From NCBI GenBank assembly GCA_003246335.1, contig QKAR01000045.1:1-64000 (forward strand): a stretch of 64,000 bases of DNA, written 5' to 3'. Under the pieces are notes generated by a model. The model was not told the DNA's origin, searched no databases, and saw only the letters and a program-made list of their open reading frames with translations. This document shows positions 10,118 through 19,989 of the stretch, in pieces (position 1 is the first letter of the stretch; each line of letters starts with the position of its first letter). The DNA is from Spirochaetales bacterium. Its GTDB lineage: Bacteria > Spirochaetota > Spirochaetia > Treponematales > Treponemataceae. Both the position numbers and the translations under genes were made by a program.

Positions 10118-11608
10118 TTACCTTCGGTTAACTACCGTAAGCCACCTTTCGTAGTTTCCCTTAATATACGATGAGTCTCCGGCTTCCGACGGTCGATGCG
10201 TTTCGTGATCCGAATCGCGTATCAAACCCTCGGCCTGCGCCATCGTCAGCGTTCCCGCCTCGATGAAGGCGAGCAGCGCGGTTCCGAACGCGCTCGCTTC
10301 CTTGCGCCCGTCGATGACGACGTCGACGTCGAGCAGTTGGGCGATGTAGCGCATCGTGAGCCTGCTGTTCGTCAGTCCGCCGTCGGCTTTAAGCCAGGCG
10401 AGCCGCGATCCCAAGTCGCTTTCCATGGCGCCGATAACGTCTTTCAATTGGAAAGGATAGGACTCGAGCGCCGCTCGTACGATGTGGGCCGCCGTCGTCC
10501 CAAAACTGATGCCGGAGATTTCCGCCTTGCGATCCATCTGCCAATGCGGCCCGCCGAGACCGCTGAATGCCGGCAAGAAAACGACGCCGCCTGAATCCGG
10601 AACGCTCTCGGCTATTATATCAAAATCGCGCCCGCTTGCAACCACTCCGAGCTGTTTTTGCACCCAGGTGACGGTGGAGCCGCAGCTGACGATAACGCCC
10701 TCGAGCGCATAATCGACACGATCTTTCGTGCTCCAGCAAATCGTGCCGACCATTCCGTGTCCCGAGCGGACGCGTTTCGAGCCGGTGTTCATCATGACGG
10801 AAGAGCCCGTGCCCATCGTCGCCTTGACGGTTCCGGGGCTGAAGCATCCTTCGCCGAAACTCGCCGAGTGCGAGTCGCCGATCATCGAAAGGATCGGTAT
10901 TCCCGCCGGGAAAAGCCCGCCAAACGTCGTCTGGCCAAAGCGATTCGCGGATCGGCACACCGTCGGGAGCTTGAGGTTTTCCGCGCCGAGTAGGGCGAGA
11001 AGTTCCTTGTCCCAGTCGAGGGTGTCGAGATTGAAGAAAAGCGTTCGCGACGCGTTCGTGCAATCGGTCTTGTATTCGGTCCCGTCGGTGAGGTTCCATA
11101 ATAGCCACGTGTCGATCGTCCCGAAAAGGACTTCGCCGCGCTTGCATCGGTCCCGGATTTTTTCGTCGTGCTCGAGAAGCCACGCGACTTTCGTGCCCGA
11201 AAAATACGGGTCGAGGAGGAGCCCCGAGCGGTCCTGCACGAGGCTTTCTTTTCCCTCTTTCTTGAGCCGGGCGCAAATCGGGACTGATCGCTTGCATTGC
11301 CACACGACGACGTTGGTCAGCGGTTTGCCGCTTTTGTCCCAGAGCAGAAAAGATTCCCGCTGGTTGCTGATCGCGGAGCCCTCGATGTCCGCGACGGAGC
11401 CTCCGTCGGCGACGAATTTCGCGACGGCTTTTTTCGCCGCCTCAAGCGTCGTGGAGACGATGTCCGCCGGGTTCTGCTCGACGAAACCTTCGCCGAAAAA
11501 ATTCGAGGCGAGGTCGACGGTCTCCCGCGCGCGGAGCGAGCCGTCTTCCCCGAAAATGATAGCCTTCGAGCCGCTCGTTCCCTGATCGATCGATAGCACG
11601 TATTTCAT
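10118..11608 (-). CDS. FGGY-family carbohydrate kinase (glycerol-kinase-like; possible apulose-type kinase)
   Basis: MKYVLSIDQGTSGSKAIIFGEDG... and LKADGGLTNSRLTMRYIAQLLDVDV; start ATG at 11608. Confidence 0.9.
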   Translation of the reverse strand: MKYVLSIDQGTSGSKAIIFGEDGSLRARETVDLASNFFGEGFVEQNPADIVSTTLEAAKKAVAKFVADGGSVADIEGSAISNQRESFLLWDKSGKPLTNVVVWQCKRSVPICARLKKEGKESLVQDRSGLLLDPYFSGTKVAWLLEHDEKIRDRCKRGEVLFGTIDTWLLWNLTDGTEYKTDCTNASRTLFFNLDTLDWDKELLALLGAENLKLPTVCRSANRFGQTTFGGLFPAGIPILSMIGDSHSASFGEGCFSPGTVKATMGTGSSVMMNTGSKRVRSGHGMVGTICWSTKDRVDYALEGVIVSCGSTVTWVQKQLGVVASGRDFDIIAESVPDSGGVVFLPAFSGLGGPHWQMDRKAEISGISFGTTAAHIVRAALESYPFQLKDVIGAMESDLGSRLAWLKADGGLTNSRLTMRYIAQLLDVDVVIDGRKEASAFGTALLAFIEAGTLTMAQAEGLIRDSDHETHRPSEAGDSSYIKGNYERWLTVVNRR

Positions 11609-11612
11609 CGCG

Positions 11613-12551
11613 TTACTTCCCCGCAAGCACGGCCGCGACCGCTTTCGCTATGCCGGCGGCGTCGAGGCCAAAATATACCTTATTATCGGGCGCGACCCAG
11701 TTCTTCGTATAGCTTCCTTCGGGCACGCCGAGCCGTTTCAGTTTGGCGCCGAGCCCGTTTTCCGCGATCGCCTCGGCGATTATGCTTCCCGCGCCGCCGT
11801 GGGTGGAGTGCTGCTCGACGGTAAGGACGCGGCCGGTTTTCCGAATAGACGCGATGACGTCGGTAAGGTCGAGCGGCCGGATGCTCGAAAGCGAGAAAAT
11901 ATCCGCCGAATACGCGCCGGCGGAAGCTTTGGCCGCTTCGAGCGCGTCGTGCACGGCGGTTCCGAGCGCCACGATGGTCAGGTCTTTTCCTTCGGAAAAC
12001 TTAACGGGTTTTCCGGGAACGAAGCGATAATCTTCCGGCGTGATGTCGGGAAAATTCCCGGAGTTCAGGCTGAAGTATACCGGGCCGACTCGATCCTTGA
12101 TCGCGTACTCGGTCATCTGCGCGCATTCGCGCGGGTCGCACGGCACGTAAATCTCGAAATTGGGGAAGCCACGCACGACGCTGACGTCGTTTACTTCGTG
12201 ATGGGTGCATCCGTCCGTGCCGTAGCTGAAGCCCGCGTGGAGTCCGTTCACCTTCACGTTGCTGTTCGTGTAGCTGATGTCTACCTTGAGCTGCTCGTTC
12301 GATCGCGAGATCAGGAACGGCGTCGCGTTTCCGGTGATGGCGATGTAGCCGCCGTTCGCCATGCCCGCGGCGATGCCCATGAGGTTTTGTTCCGCGATGC
12401 CGACGTTCACGACGCGGTCGGGGAATTCTTGCAAAAAGGGTTTGATTTTGCTCGTGCTGACCGAATCGCTGACGAGATACACGAGGTTAACGCCCTCTTT
12501 GACGAGTTTGGCGTACGTTGCGACTTGAGTTTCGCGTAAACATGCGCTCAT
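11613..12551 (-). CDS. Transketolase, C-terminal subunit (split transketolase)
   Basis: MSACLRETQVATYAKLVKEGVNLVYLVSDSVSTSKIKPFLQEFPDRVVNVGIAEQNLMGIAAGMA; 4-nt ATGA overlap with upstream subunit. Confidence 0.92.
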   Translation of the reverse strand: MSACLRETQVATYAKLVKEGVNLVYLVSDSVSTSKIKPFLQEFPDRVVNVGIAEQNLMGIAAGMANGGYIAITGNATPFLISRSNEQLKVDISYTNSNVKVNGLHAGFSYGTDGCTHHEVNDVSVVRGFPNFEIYVPCDPRECAQMTEYAIKDRVGPVYFSLNSGNFPDITPEDYRFVPGKPVKFSEGKDLTIVALGTAVHDALEAAKASAGAYSADIFSLSSIRPLDLTDVIASIRKTGRVLTVEQHSTHGGAGSIIAEAIAENGLGAKLKRLGVPEGSYTKNWVAPDNKVYFGLDAAGIAKAVAAVLAGK

Positions 12552-13357
12552 TTTGCTAGCTCCTTCAGCGCGATTTCGGCCTCGGCGGGCGTGGGAACCC
12601 GGTGATGCCATTCCGCGACGCTTTCCATGAATGATACGCCCGAGCCTTTCGTCGTTCGGGCGATGACCGCGTGGGGGCGATCCCCTAAATAATCGAGGCG
12701 ATCGAAGAGTTCGGTCAGTTCTTTTTGCGAATGACCGTCGACGCGATGCACGTCGAAGCCGAAAGCCTCGAATTTCTTGTCCAGCGGCTCGATTCCCATC
12801 GTCTTTTCGATGCGGTCGGCAAGCTGTAACGAGTTGTTATCGACAATAACGGTAAGGTTTCCCAGCTTGAAGTGGGCCGCGGCCATCGCGGCTTCCCAGT
12901 TCGACCCTTCCTGAAGCTCGCCGTCGCCGGTGAGCACGAATGTTCTATAGTTCCTGCCGCTTTTCTTCGCGGCTATCGCCATGCCCACCGCGTTCGGGAA
13001 TCCGTGTCCCAGGGCCCCAGTGTTCACTTCAACGCCGGCGACGTGGTTCGTCGGGTGAATCGTCAACGGAGATTCGTGGGTTAAGTATCGGTCGAGGTCT
13101 TCGAGCGGGAAAATGCCTTTTGCCGCGAGCGTGCAATAGAGGCCTTCCGATCCGTGTCCCTTGCTCAAGACAAAGCGGTCTCGGTCCGGATTCGTCATAT
13201 TTTCTTTCGATATATTCAGCGTGTGAAAATAAAGCGCGGTTAAAATATCCGTTTCCGAAAGAGACGTGCCGACATGACCGCCTTTAGCGTGAGTGACCAT
13301 GCGGATTATTAACTGACGTATTTCGTTTGCTTTTTTTTCAAGTGATGGAATATCCAT
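12548..13357 (-). CDS. Transketolase, N-terminal (TPP-binding) subunit
   Basis: GGHVGTSLSETDILTALYF...LSKGHGSEGLYCTLA...GALGHGFPNAVGMAIAAK...VLTGDGELQEGSNWEAAMAAAHFKLGNLTVIVDNN. Confidence 0.94.
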   Translation of the reverse strand: MDIPSLEKKANEIRQLIIRMVTHAKGGHVGTSLSETDILTALYFHTLNISKENMTNPDRDRFVLSKGHGSEGLYCTLAAKGIFPLEDLDRYLTHESPLTIHPTNHVAGVEVNTGALGHGFPNAVGMAIAAKKSGRNYRTFVLTGDGELQEGSNWEAAMAAAHFKLGNLTVIVDNNSLQLADRIEKTMGIEPLDKKFEAFGFDVHRVDGHSQKELTELFDRLDYLGDRPHAVIARTTKGSGVSFMESVAEWHHRVPTPAEAEIALKELAK

Positions 13358-13386
13358 AAAACCTCCCTATGCCTTCGATAAGGCAA

Positions 13387-13415
13387 AGTATAGGGCAGTA
13401 AAATAAAAATTGCAA
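13387..13415 (-). promoter_or_regulatory. Promoter of transketolase/kinase/DeoR operon (TTGCAA-17-TATACT)
   Basis: Minus strand TTGCAA (13415-13410), 17-nt spacer, TATACT (13392-13387). Confidence 0.6.
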
Positions 13416-13478
13416 GCAAAATAGAAAACAAAAGAAAATAAACGAAAGAAATAGTTTGTTAATTTTAAAACATTTTAT

Positions 13479-13507
13479 TTGACAAATCGAAAAACCGGTC
13501 GTATTCT
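13479..13507 (+). promoter_or_regulatory. Promoter of sugar ABC/isomerase operon (TTGACA-17-TATTCT)
   Basis: TTGACA 13479-13484, 17-nt spacer, TATTCT 13502-13507. Confidence 0.65.
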
Positions 13508-13519
13508 GAGTTTGAATAA

Positions 13520-14536
<1,017 letters not shown>

Positions 14537-14552
14537 GGCGCAAGCCTCGTTC

Positions 14553-14579
14553 GCGGGGAGCGATATCGTCGCTCCCCGC
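14553..14579 (+). other. Strong intercistronic hairpin (11-bp perfect stem, 5-nt loop)
   Basis: GCGGGGAGCGA TATCG TCGCTCCCCGC between binding-protein gene and rbsD-like gene. Confidence 0.75.
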
Positions 14580-14604
14580 TTCTTCGATATCCAGGAGGGA
14601 GACC

Positions 14605-15039
14605 ATGCTTATAGGTATTTCGCCGGCGCTGAGCCCCGACCTTTTACACGTTTTAGCCCGCATGGGCCATGGCGACGAGATAGTTCTCGCCGACGCGTTT
14701 TATCCCGGCGAGACTTGCGCGTCGCGTTCTTTGCGCGCCGACGGCGTGCGGATACCCGCCTTGCTCGACGGAATTCTCCGTCTCATGAACCCGGACTCTT
14801 TCGTTTCCGATCCCATCGTGATGATGTCGCCCGTTCCCGGCGATTCCGCCGATCCCGCGATTGAGCGCGAGTATCGCGCGGTGATCGAAAAGCTGTGGCC
14901 GGATACGCCCGCGATTCAGAAAATCGATCGTTTCGCTTTTTACGAACGCGCGAAAAAGTCGTTCGCCGTCGTCGTTACCGGCGAGACGGTCAAGTACGGT
15001 TGCATAATACTCAAGAAGGGTGTGATCCCCGTTAAATGA
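14605..15039 (+). CDS. RbsD/FucU-type sugar mutarotase
   Basis: MLIGISPALSPDLLHVLARMGHGDEIVLADAFYPGE...VRIPALLDGILRLMNPDSF; GxGD..LADA mutarotase signature. Confidence 0.9.
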   Translation: MLIGISPALSPDLLHVLARMGHGDEIVLADAFYPGETCASRSLRADGVRIPALLDGILRLMNPDSFVSDPIVMMSPVPGDSADPAIEREYRAVIEKLWPDTPAIQKIDRFAFYERAKKSFAVVVTGETVKYGCIILKKGVIPVK

Positions 15040-15077
15040 CAAATTCTGCCTCAAGCCGTTTTTCAGGAGTTTTACGT

Positions 15078-15734
15078 ATGAAGCGAGTGACTTTGTTAGC
15101 GATGGCGTTTTGCGCGTTCCTGTTTCCTTCGTGCAAAATCGTCAAGAATGATACGACCGCAAAACAGGGCGCCGGTGAGCTGGAGATTTTCTTCTCCAAT
15201 TCCGGTTTCGACCCCAAGGCTTACGTGGCGAGCATATGGGACTCCAAGGTCCTGCCGTACGTGGGCGAAAAATCCGGCGACATGTCGGAAATCCTTTCCG
15301 GGATAAAGTCCGCGAAAGACGCAACGGCGAAAAAATACGGGTATCGCGTCGGCGACGAGGGTACCTTTTATAATTACGCGGCGCGCGGCAAGGTGAAGAT
15401 CACGCGCGTCGACACGGAATCGCGCAACGGTTACGCGTACGGCGACCTGCCGCCCTACGACGGCAAGGAAGACGTATCGATCCAGATCGGGCCGGTCTAT
15501 AAGGGCTCGTCGATCCGCGATTTCCTTTCGTTCATTTCCCTGAATAATTTCGAGAACCAGGTCGAGTTCGCGAAGCTCGCCGGCGAGCTGAACGCGAAAG
15601 TGCGCGACACCGTCATCGGTACGACCGATCCCGCGACCATGGTCGGGAAAACGTACGAGATGACCGCGGTGTTCACCGACGACGGCTCCGGCGAATTGCC
15701 GGTGATGACGCCCGTCGTCCTGACTGCGGAGTGA
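15078..15734 (+). CDS. DUF2291-family periplasmic lipoprotein linked to sugar ABC operon
   Basis: Lipobox-like FPSCKIV; KPKAYVASIWDSKVLPY-type motif (FDPKAYVASIWDSKVLPYV); operon context. Confidence 0.75.
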   Translation: MKRVTLLAMAFCAFLFPSCKIVKNDTTAKQGAGELEIFFSNSGFDPKAYVASIWDSKVLPYVGEKSGDMSEILSGIKSAKDATAKKYGYRVGDEGTFYNYAARGKVKITRVDTESRNGYAYGDLPPYDGKEDVSIQIGPVYKGSSIRDFLSFISLNNFENQVEFAKLAGELNAKVRDTVIGTTDPATMVGKTYEMTAVFTDDGSGELPVMTPVVLTAE

Positions 15735-15737
15735 GCC

Positions 15738-17249
15738 ATGGCCGAAGATATCATCCTTGAGGCGAAAGGCATCACGAAAATTTATCCGGGCACCGCGGCG
15801 CTCATGGACGTGGACTTCCACGTCCGTCGGGGCAAGGTGAACGTGCTCATCGGGGAAAACGGGGCGGGAAAGTCGACGCTGATGAAAATCATCGCGGGCG
15901 TCGAGACCGCGACGTCCGGTTCCATCGAAATCGACGGGCGCGTCGCCAACTACGCGACTCCCGCGGAGGCGCTCGCGAACGGCGTCGGCATCATTCACCA
16001 AGAGCTGAATTTATTCCCGAACCTCAACATCGCCGAGAATATTTTCATGGCGCGCGAGAAGCTGGTGAATCCCGCGTACATTAACCACAAGGCGCAGGTC
16101 GTCGAGGCGCAGAGGCTTCTCGATAAACTGCAGCTCCGCGTGAGCCCGACGACGCTCGTTCAGGACTTGCGCGTCGGCCAGCAGCAAATCGTCGAGATCT
16201 CGAAAGTCCTCGCGCAGGACGCGAAGATAATCATCATGGACGAGCCGACGTCGGCCCTGAGCGAGGAAGAGGTCACGATCCTTTTCGGCATCATTAACGA
16301 GCTGAAGGCCAACGGCGTCTCGATCATTTATATCTCGCACCGCCTTGAGGAAATCATCCGCATCGGCGACTACATCACGATCTTGCGCGACGGTAAGTTC
16401 ATCGCCGAGGACGAGGTAAAGAACATCGACATTCCCTGGATCATCACGAAGATGACCGGCGGGAACACGGTCGAGCCGCTCCAGACGGACCGGAAACCCG
16501 GCGAGGTTATCCTCGAGGTAAATAACCTGACGCTGCCCAAGGGCGACGGAAAGTTCTTGTTGCAGGACGTTTCGTTCAAGCTTCACCGAAACGAGATTCT
16601 CGGCATTTACGGCCTTCGCGGAGCGGGACGCACCGAACTGCTTGAATGCCTCATCGGCGCCCAGAAGGACGCCGAGGGAAAGATCGAGCTCGAGGGAAAG
16701 CCGCTGAAGTCCAAGACGATTAACGCCCGGATCAAGGAAGGCTTCGCCTTGATTCCCGAAGACCGAAAAAACCTCGGCATCTTCGAGAATCTCGACGTTC
16801 TTCAAAACATGACCATATCGAACTTAGGCGCCTTCGTCCGCGGATCGTCCATTAAGCCCCGAAAGGAGTCGGCCGCGGTCGACGACATGATTTCGGGCCT
16901 CCATATAAAGGTTCCCGGCCGCTCCTCGATGATAAAATCGCTGTCGGGAGGGAATCAGCAGAAGGTCGTTATCGGCAAGAGCCTTTTGACGAACGTCAAG
17001 GTACTGCTCATGGACGAGCCGACGCGCGGCATCGACATCGCGGCGAAGCGCGACGTGTTCAACATTTGCGAGACATTGGCGCAAAAAGGGCTCGGCGTCG
17101 TATTCGTTTCCTCCGAAATGCAGGAAATGCTCGCGATTCCCGACAGGATTCTCGTGTTGAGCAACGGCAAGCTCAAGGGCGAATTCACCCGCGCCGAAGT
17201 GACCGAAGAACGCCTCGTGCGGGCGTCGGCGATAGGCTTAAACGCGTAA
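15738..17249 (+). CDS. RbsA-type sugar ABC transporter ATP-binding protein (two ABC domains)
   Basis: ITKIYPGTAALMDVDFHVRRGKVNVLIGENGAGKSTLMKIIAG ... LSGGNQQKVVIGKSLLTNVKVLLMDEPTRGIDIAAK. Confidence 0.96.
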   Translation: MAEDIILEAKGITKIYPGTAALMDVDFHVRRGKVNVLIGENGAGKSTLMKIIAGVETATSGSIEIDGRVANYATPAEALANGVGIIHQELNLFPNLNIAENIFMAREKLVNPAYINHKAQVVEAQRLLDKLQLRVSPTTLVQDLRVGQQQIVEISKVLAQDAKIIIMDEPTSALSEEEVTILFGIINELKANGVSIIYISHRLEEIIRIGDYITILRDGKFIAEDEVKNIDIPWIITKMTGGNTVEPLQTDRKPGEVILEVNNLTLPKGDGKFLLQDVSFKLHRNEILGIYGLRGAGRTELLECLIGAQKDAEGKIELEGKPLKSKTINARIKEGFALIPEDRKNLGIFENLDVLQNMTISNLGAFVRGSSIKPRKESAAVDDMISGLHIKVPGRSSMIKSLSGGNQQKVVIGKSLLTNVKVLLMDEPTRGIDIAAKRDVFNICETLAQKGLGVVFVSSEMQEMLAIPDRILVLSNGKLKGEFTRAEVTEERLVRASAIGLNA

Positions 17250-17285
17250 CCGGAACGTAACGCGAACCAATTCGGAGGAATATAT

Positions 17286-18331
17286 ATGACAGCGGAAAAT
17301 AAGGCGTTTAGAAAAATCGACGCCGGCAGCCTGATGCGGAGAATGCAAACGTTCATTGCGCTTATCGCCTTGCTCATCGTGTTCAGCATTTTGAGCCCGA
17401 ACTTCCTGAAAGGCGGGAGCATTATCATCATGTCGAAGCACGTCGCGATTAACGCGATTCTCGCGATCGGCATGACCTTCGTCGTCCTGACCGGCGGCAT
17501 AGACCTTTCGATCGGCGCGATCACGGGCCTTTCGGGAATGATCGCGGGCGGCCTAATATACGAGGGCCTGGTGCTGAGTCCCCTCGGCGTCACGGTGTAC
17601 TTCAGCGTGCCGATGGTGATTTTGATCGCGATCTTGCTCGGCGTTTTCGTCGGTTTCGTGAACGCCGTGCTCATAACGAAGTTTAAGGTCGCGCCGTTCA
17701 TCGCGACGCTCGGCACGCAGTTTATCTGCCGCGGCGCGGCGATGCTGCGCTCGGAGGGAAAGACGTTCCCGAATCTCGTCGGAAAGCCCGAGCTCGGCAA
17801 CACGGGCTTCCCCCTTCTCGGCGCGGGAACTTTCGCCGGCATCCCGTTCTCGATTTGGATCATGATCGTGCTCGTCGCGATCGCGATTTACGTCTCGACG
17901 AAAACCCCGTACGGCCGCTACGTTTACGCGGTCGGCGGCAACGAGCAGGCCGCGAAGCTTTCTGGCATCAAGGTCGATCGGGTGAAAACGATCGTCTACA
18001 TGATATCCGGCGGCTGCGCTGCCCTCGTCTCGTTGGCCTGATCGTCAGTTCCGAGCTCGTCGCGTCACATCCGGCGACCGGCGAAAGCTTTGAGATGAAC
18101 GCGATCGCGGCGGCGGTCCTCGGCGGAACCTCGCTCGCCGGCGGTCGCGGAACGATCGGGGGCGCGATAATCGGCGCCTTCGTTATCGGCATCCTGAACG
18201 ACGGAATGGTCATGATCGGCGTGTCCTCGTTCTGGCAAATCGTCATCAAGGGCGTAGTCATCGTGGTGGCGGTCATATTCGACCAACTGCAGGGCGACGG
18301 GCGCCGGCGCGCCGCCAAAAAAGGCGCGTAA
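17286..18331 (+). pseudogene. RbsC-type sugar ABC permease, interrupted by a frameshift at about 18035
   Basis: Frame 17286..18041 ends ..SGGCAALVSLA*, frame continuing from 18039 reads LIVSSELVASHPATGESFEMNAIAAAVLGGTSLAGGRGTIGGAIIGAFVIG, the conserved RbsC C-terminus. Confidence 0.9.
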
Positions 18332-18349
18332 GGATTTAAGGAGAAAGAA

Positions 18350-19807
18350 ATGGATAAGGTTGCGAAAAAAATCACGTTCGGCGTCATCGTCAGCAATCGC
18401 GGCTTCTTTAACGCCCAGCTCGCCCTCGACACCCGAAAGGAATTCCTTTCCATCCTCGAGGGACTCGGATACGGATACGTCGCGACCCCGGTCGGCGGCG
18501 GCTCGAGCGGCATCGTCGGGACGCGCGAGGAGGCGAAGGCCTGCGCGGCCCTGTTCCGGGCGAAGGCTGCGGAGATCGACGGCGTCGTCGTGTTGCTGCC
18601 GAACTTCGGGGACGAAGTCGCGGTGACGGAATCGATCGTCGGCTCGGGGCTCAACGTGCCCGTCTTGGTCCAGGCCTCGAACGACGAGGTCGACAAGGTG
18701 GACGTTAAGTCGAGGCGCGACGCCTTCTGCGGGAAAATATCCCTGTGCAATAACCTTTACCAATACGGCATTCCCTATACGGACACGACCGAGCACACGA
18801 CCGACGTCTCGAGCGCGGCCTTTCGCGCCGACATCGCGCGATTCGCCTCGATTTGCCGCGTCGTGAGCGGCTTGCGCGGAATGCGCGTCGGTCTCGTCGG
18901 CACGCGGCCCGCCGCGTTCCAAACCGTGCGCTTTAGCGAGAAAATCCTTCAGAAATCCGGCATCACCACGGTACCCGTCGACCTTTCCGAAATCCTCGCC
19001 CGGGCGAACTCTATTCCCGAGGGCGACGCGAGCCTCGCGAAAAAAGTCGCCGACATTCGCGCGTACGGAAGGATCCCCTCGACCATCAAGGAGGCCAACG
19101 TCGTGAAGCAGGCTCGCCTCTCGGTCGCCATCGACGAATGGTGCGAGAAAAACGAGATCGACGCCGCGGCGGTGCAGTGCTGGAATTCGCTCGAGGAAAA
19201 TTACGGATGCGCCGCCTGCCTAACCATGAGCATGCGCGGAGAGCTCCTGAAGAGCCCCACGGCGTGCGAAGCCGATATCTGCGGCGCGATATCCATGTAC
19301 GCGCTCATGCTCGCTTCCGGGAATTCCTCGGCCTTGCTGGACTGGAACAATAACTACGCCGACGAGAAAGACCTTTGCGTGAACACTCATTGCAGCAACT
19401 ATCCCAAGAGCTTCATGGGCGCCGAGGTCGAAATCTCCAATCTCGACTTGCTTGGCGAGACGTTCGGCGCGGAGCGATGCTTCGGCGCGATAAAGGGACA
19501 CGTTCGCCCCGGCGACATGACGTTCTTCCGTATTTCGACCGACGATCCGCGCGGCATCGTTAAGGCGTACCTCGGCGAGGGCGACTTCGTCGATCGCGAG
19601 TTCCCGATGGACGGAGGAATCGCGATTTGCCACGTGCCGGGAATACGGAAGCTCCTTGGCGCGATTTGCGCGAACGGCTTCGAGCATCACGTCGCGATGG
19701 TTCGCTCACATGCGGCCTCGGTAGTGTACGAGGCGGTCTCGAAGTATCTCGGCTGGACCGTCTACTGGCACGGCGCCGACGAATCCGCCGCAGAGGTGAA
19801 AATTTAG
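18350..19807 (+). CDS. L-fucose/L-arabinose isomerase-like enzyme
   Basis: 485 aa; AVQCWNSLEENYGCAACLTMSMRGELLKSPTACEADICGAISMYALMLASG resembles the fucose/arabinose isomerase C-terminal family; last gene of the operon. Confidence 0.8.
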   Translation: MDKVAKKITFGVIVSNRGFFNAQLALDTRKEFLSILEGLGYGYVATPVGGGSSGIVGTREEAKACAALFRAKAAEIDGVVVLLPNFGDEVAVTESIVGSGLNVPVLVQASNDEVDKVDVKSRRDAFCGKISLCNNLYQYGIPYTDTTEHTTDVSSAAFRADIARFASICRVVSGLRGMRVGLVGTRPAAFQTVRFSEKILQKSGITTVPVDLSEILARANSIPEGDASLAKKVADIRAYGRIPSTIKEANVVKQARLSVAIDEWCEKNEIDAAAVQCWNSLEENYGCAACLTMSMRGELLKSPTACEADICGAISMYALMLASGNSSALLDWNNNYADEKDLCVNTHCSNYPKSFMGAEVEISNLDLLGETFGAERCFGAIKGHVRPGDMTFFRISTDDPRGIVKAYLGEGDFVDREFPMDGGIAICHVPGIRKLLGAICANGFEHHVAMVRSHAASVVYEAVSKYLGWTVYWHGADESAAEVKI

Positions 19808-19989
19808 GCGCGGACTGCGTCCGTGTTGTGTTTGGCGCGAGATCGTGCTATACTGGCAATAGTACGGAACGCTGTCGGCGTTTCGGTAAAACGTTCACAT
19901 TACTAACCCTGTCAACCCAAAGCTGTTCTTAACGCTCGGGAGATGGGGTTTTTTTTTGGGCGATGAATTTGTTCCCCTGGGGGTATGCA

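Noticed and set aside
17855-18331. Separate 158-aa gene
   Set aside because: N-terminal half is out-of-frame permease sequence; the true signal is the C-terminal part of the frameshifted RbsC.
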